DNA from: Blastomyces gilchristii SLH14081
Lineage: Eukaryota; Ascomycota; Eurotiomycetes; Onygenales; Ajellomycetaceae
Assembly (NCBI RefSeq): GCF_000003855.2
Contig: NW_003101664.1
Coordinates: 930,878-994,877 of the forward strand
Reading direction: 5' to 3'
Length of the DNA stretch: 64,000 nt
Each line of letters begins with the position of its first letter. Positions within the stretch are counted from its first letter, which is position 1. Below the pieces are notes generated by a model. The model saw only the letters and a list, made by a program, of their open reading frames with translations. It made no database searches and was not told the origin of the DNA. Both the position numbers and the translations under genes were made by a program. Below are positions 23,209 through 34,928 of this stretch, piece after piece.

Positions 23209-24266
23209 GATTGGAATAACACACGTATTTCTTTATTGAAGAGCAAAGAAAAAAGGACTCATATGGGGAGATGCCAAGAGAATGTGGAACGGAGTCAAGA
23301 GGAGAGACAGGGGATTCGAAGCCAGATATCCGCCACAACGTTCTGTTTATCGAAAAAAGTGGAGGCCAAATAGGACAAATCTACAACCTTGAGATGAATT
23401 GTCAGTAGAGACCACCACGAGCATGTCATTAGAGAAGTCGAGGGAAGAAGTGGTTAGGTATTCGTGGGGTAAGTTTTAAGAATCATCAGGGTGGTCAATT
23501 GACGCGGAATTGGGGAGTAACGGAGGTGGGAGACGATGAGTACTGGGCTGATTGTGCAAGCTAGGGCAGGGCTTTTGCTGTTTCTCGTGCCTCAATGGCG
23601 AGCATCTGGAATTGAGGAGTGGCAAGCAGTAGATAGTTGGGAAGTTGGGAAAGGGCAGGGGAGGGGAGGGGAGTGTTGGGGGGGCTTCGAAAGGAGACGT
23701 ACCAAGACCAGAATTGCCGGTTAAATTAAAAGATTATGCAGGGGTAGCGGTAAGATTATATGATGTTGAGGTTCCAAGGGAAGCAGCTAGTATAGAACGA
23801 ACGTACAGACGAGGAGATCGAGACGCGAGGAGGGGGGTTTGTTCGAAAGGAGACAGACAATGCGAGATTAGGATCCCAAGTTGTTCAGGGGAGTGAGAGC
23901 GAGGGAGCAAGGGAGCAAGGGAGGTTTTAGGAAGACGAAGGATATAAGATCAAGAAGAAGAGAATGGATCAAGCCATAGAGAAACGAAAGAATAACGACT
24001 GACAGACAGGAAATAATATATAAACAGAACGGAAAGGAAGGGAAAGGGAATTAAAAAAAAAAAAAAGAAAAAGAAAAAGAAAAAGAAAAAAAAAGACCGA
24101 GATAGAAGAAAGGAATAGAAGGGGGCAAGAAAACGAAGGAGAATGAACAGCAACCTCAAGACCTTCCACCAGCCTAGTCCTCCAGGGCACACACGGGAGG
24201 GAGAGAGAGAGGGATTAGGATAGGGATGGAAATGGAGATGACAAGGAGGTCAACGCCAGCGAAGTT

Positions 24267-24271
24267 GAGGA

Positions 24272-24303
<32 letters not shown>

Positions 24304-24381
24304 GGAGGAAGAGAGGAAGAGGAAGAGGAAGAGGAAGAGGAAGAGAGGAAGAGGGAGAGGAGAGAGAGGAGAGAGGAAGGA
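24267..24381. repeat. 115-base uninterrupted purine tract
   Basis: Every base from 24267 to 24381 is A or G, built from GGA, GAA and GAGAGG words. It lies about 1.06 kb upstream of the Bni4-like start, on its non-coding strand. Confidence 0.95.
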
Positions 24382-24653
24382 TGAGGATGAAGGAGAGGAG
24401 AAGATGGGATGAGGATTGGAGTGAGTGAGTGGTTGGAAGGGAAGGGAAGGGAAGGGGAGAGAGAGAACGGAAACAGCCAAAAACACGCCGTTACGGGTAC
24501 GGGGGCGCTGGTATGTATGGATATTGGTACGGACAGCAAGTCGTTCCAGTAATACCGGTCTCCCCCCCCTTAGGCAATGTAGGCACGGAGCGGCCTGAGA
24601 CATTGATCATTGATACCCAGGTACGCGCCCTGACTAGCTGGTTACATGGGCTT

Positions 24654-24698
24654 ACATACCACACATACCACACATACCACACATACCACACATACCAC
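24654..24698. repeat. Five perfect tandem copies of ACATACCAC
   Basis: The 9-base unit ACATACCAC repeats five times without error. It is intergenic, just right of the purine-rich leader of the Bni4-like gene. Confidence 0.95.
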
Positions 24699-25539
24699 GG
24701 TCAACCTCGATAACTCCACTACACAACAATCCCGCGCCTAGGTGTGGACCCTGCTGGTGCCCTTTCCCTCCGCCCAAAGCGAGTCATGCAGCGCGATCCA
24801 TAGAGCTATCCATATATGAGGCTACAGTACATGTATGTACATACATTACGGTCCATACGTTACCTGACCTTACCATACCTTACGCTACCGTTCCGCTGGC
24901 TGCTGGCCTTACCAACAATACAAGGAGTACACTCCCAGGCACACACACACAGCCCGCTCTGAGGAGCCTTGGGAGAACGCTCCAACAACCCGTGGACAGT
25001 ATGGCAACTTTCTCCAAACTTACCTGGAGGAGATCATAATATCTCTATTATTATTCTTGCGGTGGTGGGTGGAGAATACGTCAAATTAATAATTGCTATG
25101 CCGTTGAGGAATGCGAATATTCAGTGGATGAAACAGGGGAAGAGAAGGGCATGGGCTGGTGCTTGGGGTCGGGGTTTGGGAAGACCTTGTCCCGTCCATG
25201 CATAAACGTTTACACAGAAAACAGCATCATCCCCCCTCCCTCCCCTCCCCTCCCCCGAATTACAAGAGTTGTATCCAAAACATTGTATTATTTATTTATT
25301 TCCTTCCTTCTTTCGTTCTTCATGCTGGGGCGTCTTTGCTGAGTCGGACGGGGAAACATTTATTAAATTTTATTAAATTCAAGGCTTCCAGGTCACTATT
25401 CAATCCCATCCATGCCAAGGCCAATTTTCACCGAACCTCTCCAAACGATTTTCGAGCAACCTCCGAAAATCACATGATTAAAGTGGTCATAATTTTGACC
25501 CCATCGACTACGCCTGGCTGCCCCTCCTAGATTTTGATT

Positions 25540-26840
25540 CAGTTCAGAAAAGTTCATTGTACTGTCATTGATATAAAGTGTAAGTTTTGTCTTACATCAT
25601 GAAATACTCAAAAATGAATGCTAATAGCTGGTCTTTTAAGACATTCCTTGATGCACATGCAACTATTAAAAGTGATACCAGTGCCTGGAAATTATGGAAT
25701 GTCCACTGTCATCAATATTGGCAAGGGCACAGTTAATAAAGAGTTCTGAAAAGCAACTGCACAGAATGACAAAGAGCTGAAGGAGAAGAAGGTGAAGGCA
25801 TTGCTGGTAGAATCTGGAGATCCACGTATAGTAATGTTGCTGACATCTTTCTAGAGTGGAACTGATGTTGTTGTTCTTGAGAAGGAATACTTCGTGGGCA
25901 AACACTTAGATGGCCGGCCGGGTCACACATGAAAAAGAGGGAGACAGTGTCATCCACTCACGCGCAGCCGAGGGAAAAATTCATATTCTTCTCACAGGGC
26001 CCAAGGCAGTGCCAGCAGATGAGCTAAGAATCCTCATCTTGAATGATGTTCAGATCAGCCTGGTGTTTCAGAATGTATTAATTTGATGATTTATTCCCAG
26101 AGATTCCTGATCCTTGAAACATTCAGAAATATTGTGAAAATCAAACAGTTAAATTCCCTCAATATCTCAGAACTGACTTCAAGGCTGTGTGGGGCAAGAG
26201 CAGTTTGACATGAATGTATGAAGAAGTCAGATTGAACAAGGAGTATGAAAGCTGCAAGTTAAGTTGTAGCTGTTCTGTGTTTGCAGATAATTATCTTGAT
26301 AAGTATGGAGAAAGTTGACAAGTTAAGAGAAATAGAACAGTATTATCTGTTTATTCACTTCATAGCTTTGAGCTGTATGATGTATCTACATACATACTGT
26401 TAGCAATTTTTATTTTCTCTTCATATATTATTTAGAAATAGAGATTAATCAGAAATCAGAATCAGATTGCTAACATCAACTGCATCTAGATTCTGTTAAA
26501 ATAACTACCTAGATCTAAACGGCTTAAGTAATTAAGAAGATTAACTCAGACTGAAAAGTGTTGATACTTCTGAAAATGTAATTCTGTAAATTTTTCTGCT
26601 CAATTAATCTCAGACTTCTGACTGTAATGCACTGTCTGATATTCAGAAATGAATTGGCTTCTAGAACATCTTCTTCGAGCCATCAATTCAAAGCAGTCAT
26701 CAGCTGATAGCATCTCTGAAGTTTAGCAGGAAATGAAGCAAATGGAACAGAATTGGGACAAGATGAGACAGAATAGGATGACATGATACTATTTATATTT
26801 GGGATTTGGGTTGACTTTTACCCCTACTTAGAAATTGTTT
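25540..26840. mobile_element. CpG-free AT-rich relic, likely RIP-degraded or deaminated repeat
   Basis: The block is rich in TG, CA and TA and almost lacks CpG: between 26041 and 26820 I count two CpG in 780 bases, while flanking DNA has many. It carries scattered coding-like fragments with many stops and no intact ORF. RIP (C to T in duplicated DNA) is the known ascomycete cause of such blocks. No element family is recognisable. Confidence 0.55.
26398..26475. repeat. 78-base element with 10-base perfect terminal inverted repeats
   Basis: TGTTAGCAAT at 26398-26407 is the exact reverse complement of ATTGCTAACA at 26466-26475. It starts TG and ends CA like a small LTR or MITE, within the CpG-free block. 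I see no clear target-site duplication. Confidence 0.5.
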
Positions 26841-28003
26841 AATTGCAGTGTTTCGCGGCATCCATTGTTGAGATCAATTGGTTCACTAGACAAGGTGAGA
26901 GAGAATTAGTAACCCTCAATAACCTACACAGCCACGCCGAATGTATGGTTGATATGGAGGTAATTTGGCAGGAGAGCTTTTTGATTCCACGCAACCATTG
27001 CAAGTGTGAAAAGGCCATTATAGGTGTAACTATCCCAAACTACAGCCGGTAGCCAATGTGTAGAGGAAGAAGACAGAACTTTCGAACACAGTTAGGTCGT
27101 TCAGGCCTAGCTCTTATTATTCAAAATACAGCGTAGTTTAGAAGGAAAAACAAAACCTACAGAAATTTTCGGCCTTCACTTCTCATCTAGCCTAAACGTA
27201 AGGTTGGTTGATTGATTGTACATTACACTAATAATCTAGCCGCGCGCAAGCATCCTAGCATAAAAACACGTGTTCCTTTCCGTATCCCGCACCTCAAGAA
27301 CCTTGGAACGCGGCTAGAGCCACGTGACAGGCGCGTGGACGCGGCTCTTCCCCGGCAACCGCAAATGACAAGCTTCAATGTCAACACTGAGAGCACACTC
27401 GGCGGCATCTACAACGACAAACACTCCACCATGAACACTCTGGAATGTGCCTGTCCATGATTTATTCCATTCCCCGTCTAAGCTACTGTCTTGCTAATGC
27501 CAGAGGGATAATGGTATTTTCCATAGGACCTTGCGGAAACACCGAATGGAGTCTGTTATCTGGGGTTACCACCCCCCATGACCCCGACATCAACAAATGA
27601 CGCTCTCTCGGGATATCCCAGGGAGATTCTCTGGAACATAACTATTTATTTCCTTCTCGATGAAACTTTCCTCTTCGCAATGACACATGGCGAGTGAATG
27701 ATCGCAAAATGACGCAACTTGAACGTGATTGCTACAAGAAATACAAAAACGCCACTTTGACGCGCCGCATTCATTTTCTCATTTCCTTCATTCTAACATA
27801 CGTTTTTGTTCCTCTCGTTCCTCCTTATCTCCGCACAGACTATGAAGTATCTTGTTTTGAGATCAGGTCCAATATTCAGTTTGGTATCGATGTCACCTCG
27901 GTTGTCCTGAAGTATCGATTCAATAGAACCCGTCACCAGTTTCTTCTTCCCTACGCCATTCCTCCCTGTGAGCATTAGGTCCCACTAATACTGTTACTTT
28001 CCT

Positions 28004-28795
28004 ATGCTAGAAGACATGTCATTATTCGGTCAACCAGGAATCCCTCTGCTTGGCGAGCATTTGGAATTGATGCAACAGGATGATTCTACTTTTCTGGAAC
28101 TTGCACTGCATCCAGACGTTTTATCTTCAGAGTGTAGGACAGACACTTGCCACACCGAATCTTCGTCGAAATCCGTGACACCCGCCTTTTTTGAGCAAAA
28201 AAGTTACTCAAGCCCAGCAGATGATGTCAATGCTTCCCCTGTGACGCCATGGAATAGCAGCCCTACGCAAATTTATCCCCCAGCTACGAACTCAGATACA
28301 CAGGAACTTTACGACGCCTTAAATTTCAGCGAGTGGTGCCATGATATCATAAATTATGCGAGCCCTTGCCCAGATCCTCTTGGCGAGACATCTTGGGGCC
28401 AAGGTGTTCTGGATACAGGGCCCCTTGGCTCTCTATCCCGTTTCATGCCCAGCTCCCCTTCACGGATTCGATCCAGCGTCCCTCTTCCAAGCTTCGATAA
28501 AGATTCTCCCCCGGACTTATCTCAGATTGATTTCGAAAAGCTGATAGATTCCCATGAATTGTTGCCAGATCTGACCTTAACTCCAGGAGCATCCCATCAG
28601 GCCGAGCAGAACTTTGAGAACAAACGCGAGCGCTCGGACTCCTGCCTCGCGAATCCTACATTCAAACCTCCACGGAAGAAAAAACCCGTGTTGGTGCGCG
28701 AATATAACTTACGAAAACTACCCTCTAGAATGTTGAAAGATCCTGCAATCCAGGACAAAGGGTCTAAAAATATACGCAGACATCTATCAAGCTAG
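28004..28795 (+). CDS. Hypothetical protein, probably nuclear, lineage-specific
   Basis: Single-exon ORF of 263 residues, not recognised as a known family. The N-terminal 200 residues are acidic and Ser/Pro-rich (LELMQQDDSTFLELALHPDV, DLSQIDFEKLIDSHELLPDL). The C-terminal 50 residues are strongly basic, with FKPPRKKKPVLVREYNLRKL, a good monopartite nuclear-localisation-like signal. An acidic front with a short basic tail could suit a chromatin or transcription regulator, but no DNA-binding domain is visible. An ATG four codons downstream (28016) is an alternative start. A donor-like GTAAG lies right after the stop, so an alternative 3' exon cannot be excluded. Confidence 0.6.
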   Translation: MLEDMSLFGQPGIPLLGEHLELMQQDDSTFLELALHPDVLSSECRTDTCHTESSSKSVTPAFFEQKSYSSPADDVNASPVTPWNSSPTQIYPPATNSDTQELYDALNFSEWCHDIINYASPCPDPLGETSWGQGVLDTGPLGSLSRFMPSSPSRIRSSVPLPSFDKDSPPDLSQIDFEKLIDSHELLPDLTLTPGASHQAEQNFENKRERSDSCLANPTFKPPRKKKPVLVREYNLRKLPSRMLKDPAIQDKGSKNIRRHLSS

Positions 28796-29790
28796 GTAAG
28801 AAACCTGCCTCGGATGAGCGTGATAATCGAAAGACGCGATCTGCGCGTCTATCTAGCAGGATCCAGCTGAAGGCGCATCATATGCCTAGATGACTGAGGG
28901 AAACAGATTGATTCTGTCTTCTCCTCTCTTTGCATATGCTCCGCCAGGATTGAAGAGTTTAGTTGTGCTCTTCTTCATTTTCAAGCTTTATTCCGTTTTT
29001 TCTCTCCTGCATTAGCATTTTCGTGACGTCATTGTTTAACATCGCCAAGGAATTCCTAATTGAGCCTGCTGGATCTGCAGGCAGTTACAGTAATCTGTTA
29101 AATCTTCAGCTCAATAAGGAAAGTGCGGAGCTGGTTGTGATCTAGATCCCTGTGGGGCATTTCGACTTTTTCCTCTTCTTGATCTACCATTCAGACCACT
29201 CCAAATGGGTTTCGAAATTCGAAACAACCAGTTCCGTTCAATTCGTGCCCGGAATTTTGTTTTGGTTTGGATATCAATTTATTTTGGTCATTCATTTTTA
29301 ATATTTTTTGCGAGATGTATTTTTTTTGCCATTTGGGTGTTGTTGTATTTGTGGGTTTTGCATGTCTGCCAAAGTGCCGGCTGAGAGGATTTTTGCTTGC
29401 TGTGTTCTTTGAGCTCTCTTTCTTTCTATAACTTCCTTTCCACAGTTTCTCAAACGATATTCCGATACAAGTTACGTTGTGCAAATTTTGTAATATTACA
29501 ACATGGACGCGATCGCAGACTTGAGGTGAGTTCGCTTGTGTAGTGAGTGACTCCAGAGGGATAATTCTCTTCCGAGTGAGGGTGCATTTCCATTGCTTTC
29601 TGTTGTCTATTGCTAATTTTCCTTTGCACTTAATACTCCGAGATAAAAAAAGAAGAAGAAGAAAAGGTAATAAGCTCATAGCCAGGTAACCCATGTTCAT
29701 TAACCAGGTAGTTCCGCAAAAAATGCCCGCCATTCGCTTCTATCCATTGGTCCATTCGTCGCATAAATATCCTTTACTCATCACTGGAGC
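28796..29790. other. Intergenic between convergent genes
   Basis: It contains pyrimidine-rich and T-rich 3' flanking sequence. The minus ORF at 29191-29733 (180 codons) has low-complexity Lys/Ser/Thr composition and no domain, and it lies in the 3' flank of eIF2B-gamma, so I do not call it a gene. Confidence 0.5.
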
Positions 29791-31854
29791 TCAACCCGCC
29801 CAATGCCCATCCCCACCAATAGATTCCTCACCATCGTCGTTCCCATCCATATCCATATCATCCATATCCTCATCCAACCCCTCAAAAACCATAAATTTCT
29901 CCCCAGTCGCCTCCGTCTCCTCAGGCACCACGTTCCCATCCTGGACCTCACACTCCTTCAGCACAGACTCGCGCCCAATCTTGCTGCGCCGCCCAATAAT
30001 ACAGCCCGTAAGCTGACAGCGCTCATCCACCACCACGCCATCCATCAGCAGGCAGCGCGTGAGTCGCGCACCCGTCGCAATCCGGCAGTTGGCGCCAATC
30101 ACGCACTCCTTTATCACGCATTTTTCCTCCACGGTCACGTTCTCGGCGATTAGGCAGTCGGCCTTGGTGACTGTGCACCGCTGGGCGATGCCGGCTGGAT
30201 GGGCGATTTTGTTCATGTGCGCAAAGGGGGAGGCTGCTTCGCGCCCAACTTCGGCGATTGGGTCGAGTTTCGCGAGGCGGAGGGAGATGGAGAGGAGAAG
30301 GGCGGAGCTATCGACGCGCCGGATTAGAGGAGCAGAGGGTTGTGAGGGGTGGACGTAGGCGAGGATTGGGGGCACGGTGAGTTTCCCTGGGGACGTTGGG
30401 TTGGGTTTGGTTGTATCTTGTTGGAAGGTGAAGGCACGCTGGGGCAAAGAGGGTCGAGTCTGCTTCTGTGTTGCACTGCTGCCGTCCGGGTTGACGGTGG
30501 AGTGGGATATTGATTTTGTGGTAGACATGGCTGAGAGGTCGATTTCTTCCTCGACACGTTCTTCGGCTTCGAACGAATGGCTGTTGGTATCCTGGTTGGC
30601 GAAGACTTCTCGTAGGCCTAATTTCTCGCCTAGGCCCGTTTGCCATTCGGCCTTGGCCCACCATCCGATCAAATCTTCGCTGACGCTTTCAAACTTCTCG
30701 TTTCTTTGGGCCATATCTTTCACCCAGTATGAGAATAAGTAGATATGAGCATCCCGGTAGGTGGTTAGGAGCTTCACTCTCCCATGACTTCTCAGGAGTG
30801 AGTGACGGATCAAGAAAGCCTTCTTCTTGGCCATTGTATTTTTCAGTGTATCCATTGGCGCCGCATAGACAAGTTTTGATAATGAGGCGCGCACCGATCC
30901 GTTTCCTCCTGGTCCACCGTTCAAAACGAGAGCATCATCTGCATCCAGGGGTGCCACGGCCAGGAAATCGGCCACGTCCCCTTTAATCTTCTCTTCTTTA
31001 GACGTTGGCATGGGGTACCATACCCCGAGGCCACCTCTTCTTCCACCATGCTCGCCGCCAACGCCCACCATGCTGGAAATGCGGCTTGAGAATGCCTCAC
31101 CGACTGACGAGCCATCCAGAGCCCCTTGGCTCGACATCCACGCTTCGAGGAGTGATTCGCCAAGTAGGTCGCATATTAGGTCGCAAGGAAGAAGCATAAA
31201 ATCGGACTTGATGCATGATTGCACTTCAGGTAGTCGCAGGAGCTCCGAGGTGCCGGTAGTAAATGTTAGGTCTCGAGGCGCAAGCACTGAGGGGGAGGGA
31301 GAAGGTAGAGATGTAAGATGTGGATTTTGCGATAGTGCGGCCTCTAACGCGGACTGGCTTGATTGCGGCGTTATGAGAGTTATATCTGGGGGGTTTATTA
31401 GAACATTGCATATAATAGGAATTGGACATGAGATTGTTGATTGAATGATATTTGCAGTTGATTGGGGTATAAGGGCTGGTTTCTTTTATTCTAGTTGGGG
31501 TTCCAAAGTACGGGATCCGCAAAGGCAACCCAATCCCAATATGTTAAATCATTTTTTTTTGATCCCATCCGTATGACAGTAAATTAAACCCCATTGAAGG
31601 TACAACTGAGCAGACCTCCCCACAAAGTCAAAGAAGAAACAACGATCTATGCAATATTCAAGAGAGCACTTACTTGTAATGCCCATGCGATAGCACCAAT
31701 CTAACGGGTACCAGACCATAGGGCGGTTCGCAATAGGAACGAGGGCTTTAGGGAATTCCTCGGGGTTTGAAGTAAATGTATTCAGAGAAACACCAGGACC
31801 ACAGAGTATAAGAGCCTGAAACCCCGCATGGGGCACAACATAGGAATGAGGCAT
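29791..31854 (-). CDS. gcd1: Translation initiation factor eIF2B subunit gamma
   Basis: Two exons, 31854-31674 and 31385-29791, give 591 residues. eIF2B is the cytosolic guanine-nucleotide exchange factor for eIF2, the target of Gcn2-type stress control. The N-terminal nucleotidyltransferase-like domain opens with FQALILCGPGVSLNTFTSNP, then EEFPKALVPIANRPMVWYPL; pyrophosphorylase residues are replaced (CGPG), as is normal for the gamma subunit. The left-handed beta-helix lies at about residues 450-550 (NKIAHPAGIAQRCTVTKADC, CVIGANCRIATGARLTRCLL, GCIIGRRSKIGRESVLKECE). An acidic tail follows. The start at 31854 fits the usual short N-terminus; an in-frame ATG at 32010 would add 52 unconserved residues. 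The intron is 288 bases, with donor GTAAGT. Confidence 0.93.
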
Positions 31855-32670
31855 GATTCTAGCTGGCAATGCGGGAGGTTTGACAAAGAAGAGATCGCGG
31901 GGCAACGCGAGCTGTGATAATGCCCGTCTCTTGGCCCAATATTCTGGGTAACGCTTTGTCCACTTGCTCCGTAGGCTGGGCTTCAAAAAAGACAGTTCTA
32001 TTATAGGCAAGCAGCTTTTTCAGGGCAAGGCAAAGCGCTTCCTGGTGGGAGCTTAATTTGCTCCTTTCGGGTCTAGCAGAACTGGCGGGGGCGCGAATTG
32101 TGATCAGCCGATAATGGTGATGATAATAGTGTGTCTGTAGAAATATCCATGCCGATCCAATGCCTGCACTCTAGCGATGGTTTCAGCTATATACTCCGGG
32201 TAGCCATTGTCCTGGGGGTACAGCGGAGGGCGCAATATCAAAGAGATTCTCCTGTTGAAGCTTTGTTCGGTACCATGACTACCAATTTTTTCCCGATGAA
32301 GTTTGTCCACGTGACTTTCTTCGGCAACCCGCCAAGCAAACAATGCAAACACCCCATCGCGGCTCCTTCTCCCGGCCAACAAACCCTCGCCCAGCCACAT
32401 GTTTTCCGCCCCGCAGCTACACGCTGCAAACTGCGCTCCGATTCCGAGGCTTATTGACGAGGTTGGAGTGTCGTAGCGCATGGTTTATAATGATGCCGAT
32501 TTCATTGTCTATTCCCTTTTAAACTCTCCGCCTTGTTTCTAGCTCTCTTTGAGAACAACAATGCGGCTTTCTTGTCTCGTGCATTGATTCCCGTTTGTGG
32601 ATATACATAACTATACCTCACTATTATTTAATCCCCTTGTGTGCATAACCAATTTATAGCCCCGTTTCCC
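31855..32670. promoter_or_regulatory. Divergent promoter region between eIF2B-gamma and the Pex22-like gene
   Basis: 816 bases separate the two divergent starts, so both promoters must lie here. A 125-codon minus ORF (32104-32481) overlaps a 108-codon plus ORF, and neither shows a domain. I could not assign specific factor sites. Confidence 0.5.
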
Positions 32671-34054
32671 ATGTCAAACCAACCCTTTGATGGTCGTCGT
32701 CGACACGGTGGCCCGAGCGGATTTAGCTCGACTGGCAGAAGGACTGCTCTTGGGTATTGGCTCCCTCTTGCTCTCACCGTCGGCGTCGCGACCGTCAGCC
32801 TTGTTGCTTGGGTATGGAGTGAGCGCCGCGACGGCGAGGACGACGACGGTTACTATGGGGATAACGAACACGACGAACGACGGGATGGCAATGCGCCGGG
32901 AAGACATGAGCCTGGTGCTGAGTACGACCAGCCACAAGGGGAATACGCGAGGGCCACAGGGGTTCATGATGGAGCACACCCCGAGGATGCGAGTGTGATA
33001 TCGCGAGTCCAAGGAGCATTACGACGAACACCAAGTCCGCAGCAGCTATTTGATGGTGCTAGTAGAAGAGTCGCTGCCGGAGTGGCTGCCGCTGGGGCTG
33101 TCGTTGGAGGCGCGTTGACTGCGATTCGAGAAGAGGGAGCCAACGATTTCGAAGACCATTCTCGATGGACCGAGGAAGCGAATTCTCGAGGTGTTCTCGC
33201 GACTGCGGGGCCTCCTACTACGGCAGACACGTTCCCTCCTCCTATGGTAGCTCCAGCGACGAATGCGCCTCCCACAAAGTCCAGAAGAACCGTGGCCATC
33301 GTCGTGTCTTCGGTTAGCGACGTGGAACATCAAAACGACCCGGAAGGCCAAACCCCGGAACATGTAGGTTTTCTTATCATAAATGCTAATCAAATAAGTA
33401 GTAACTAATAGCATGTTATAGTCTATCCTATCCCATCTCCCGGAATACGTCGACCCTAATACGACACGTGTTTTCGTCCTAATATATGCTCCCGGTTTGC
33501 AACCTCGTTCAGCGAATTCCCCAACCTCATCTCGACCAACACCGTCTCTTTCCTCCTCCTATGCCAACATTACTCCTGAGGAGGCTAATATAGAAACTCC
33601 GCAAGATTCATCCGGCCTTGATATCGTTGAACCTCGCCCGGCAGGTGACGATTTTGGGTCCGCGTCGCCTCTTTTCAAGTCTCTCTACAACCAAGCACAG
33701 GCACTGGTCGACAAGGAGACAATGATTCTACCCTTCAGCACATCAAATGGACACGTCCACATGCTTCGGCACCTCTCCCCAGACATTGTCTATATCCAAG
33801 AAAGCATGACCGGCAATGACGGTGAGCCAGTCAACCAGATTACAGGATGGGTTCGGCAGGTCGTGGTTGTAGTTGGCGCAGAGGGCGGGCGCGGTGGATT
33901 GGTGGATAGCGATGACGAGTCCGCGATGGGTACAGACAAGGGAGAGAAATGGTGGCAGAAGGAAGGAATAACGGGCCTAGGCAAGCGAATTGACGTGGTG
34001 GATGGGCTGAGAACGGGGGAAGACTGGAGACGGCGTGTCTCTGGTCATGACTGA
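32671..34054 (+). CDS. pex22: Pex22-like peroxisomal membrane protein
   Basis: Two exons, 32671-33363 and 33422-34054, give 441 residues. Pex22 anchors the E2 enzyme Pex4 on the peroxisome for recycling of the import receptor Pex5. The N-terminus has one TM (ALGYWLPLALTVGVATVSLV) after a short basic head. An acidic linker and RVQGALRRTPSPQQLFDGAS follow. The conserved C-terminal domain begins SRRTVAIVVSSVSDVEH and continues SILSHLPEYVDPNTTRVFVL, then LYNQAQALVDKETMILPFST and GWVRQVVVVVGAEGG, ending GDDWRRRVSG-like. I recognise this as the Pex22-like family of filamentous fungi from memory of the motif order. The phase-0 intron is 58 bases. The start at 32671 is the only ATG before the TM. Confidence 0.8.
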
Positions 34055-34928
34055 ATGATAGTGCCAGATCTCCTTTTGTTGACATTTTCTATGGAGAAGG
34101 TTTGATGTTCTCCCAGTTCATGATATGCCCTCCCCGTCTGAATTCCTCTTTTCCCTTGTTCATTTCTTATGCCTATTCATTATATCCCCTTGGCTTTTTT
34201 CAACGGTCTTCTTCCTATATTTAGGTTACTTCTTTATAAAATATTCACCACTTAGTTAGCTTGTCTGCTTTTTTACTTTAACATAGTTTGTATTTTATTT
34301 TTATGCTACAACTTTGGTTGAAGAGAGTAGCATTTTGGCCAATCTAGTCACAATTCAACTACTACCTGGTTCGGAAACGTTTTTTCTCGCGACTCAGCTT
34401 AGCGGTAACACCAGCCAATTTGAGTCTCAACAAAAAGTTTCAAACTCGCACTCTACCAACCTTATCTCCTTCAGCACATCTCATACTTCAACGAACTCTG
34501 ATGAAGCTGCCGAGGTTGAAACAAAGTTGCCTTAGTCATCACACACTAGATCCCATTCGAGCATAGTCACGTGGCTCCGGAGCAGGGCGACATGACAGCC
34601 TCATCCTTGGCACCGAACGACGACATTTAACGACTGTTCAAACGACAACGATAGCCATCAGACTCCCCGTCTATACCAAATCCTTTAGCATTCCGCCGCT
34701 TCATCCGACATCTTGCGCTATTGCGTCATCTTCTCATCCAATTTTTTGTCCACCGGAACCAGTTGTGGGCGTGCCGGTCGCCGCACAGTTATCCGCGCTT
34801 TCTCCCCACATGTCTCCCGCATCGGCTCGTCTATCACTATCTGGGGGCTATATTATTCTTATCCGTCCTGTTTGATAACGTCTTAACCGTCGCATTCGGA
34901 CGCTAGCAGCAGGGGCGTCCCTGACTGC
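34055..34928. other. Intergenic upstream of spt20
   Basis: Pyrimidine-rich 5' flank typical of fungal promoters. The ORF at 34314-34535 is short and without a domain. No gene is supported. Confidence 0.5.

Larger units (their letters stand above)
23209..28003. other. 4.8 kb gene-poor region upstream of the Bni4-like gene
   Basis: From 23209 to about 24500 it is purine-rich on the plus strand, including 115 consecutive purines (24267-24381); this is probably promoter and 5' leader of the Bni4-like gene. An ACATACCAC array follows (24654-24698). From about 25540 to 26840 the sequence is nearly free of CpG. From 26840 to 28003 composition returns to normal, with short ORFs (26843-27052, 27212-27460, 27694-27978) that show no domain. 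No gene is supported. Confidence 0.55.

Noticed and set aside
24174..24603. Minus ORFs rich in Ser, Leu and Phe
   Set aside because: Pure translation of the purine tract; no coding signal.
29191..29733. 180-codon minus ORF past the eIF2B-gamma stop
   Set aside because: Low-complexity Lys/Ser/Thr composition, no domain, and it lies in the 3' flank of a gene on the same strand.
32104..32481. 125-codon minus ORF in the divergent promoter
   Set aside because: It overlaps a plus ORF of similar length, has no domain, and occupies the shared promoter.
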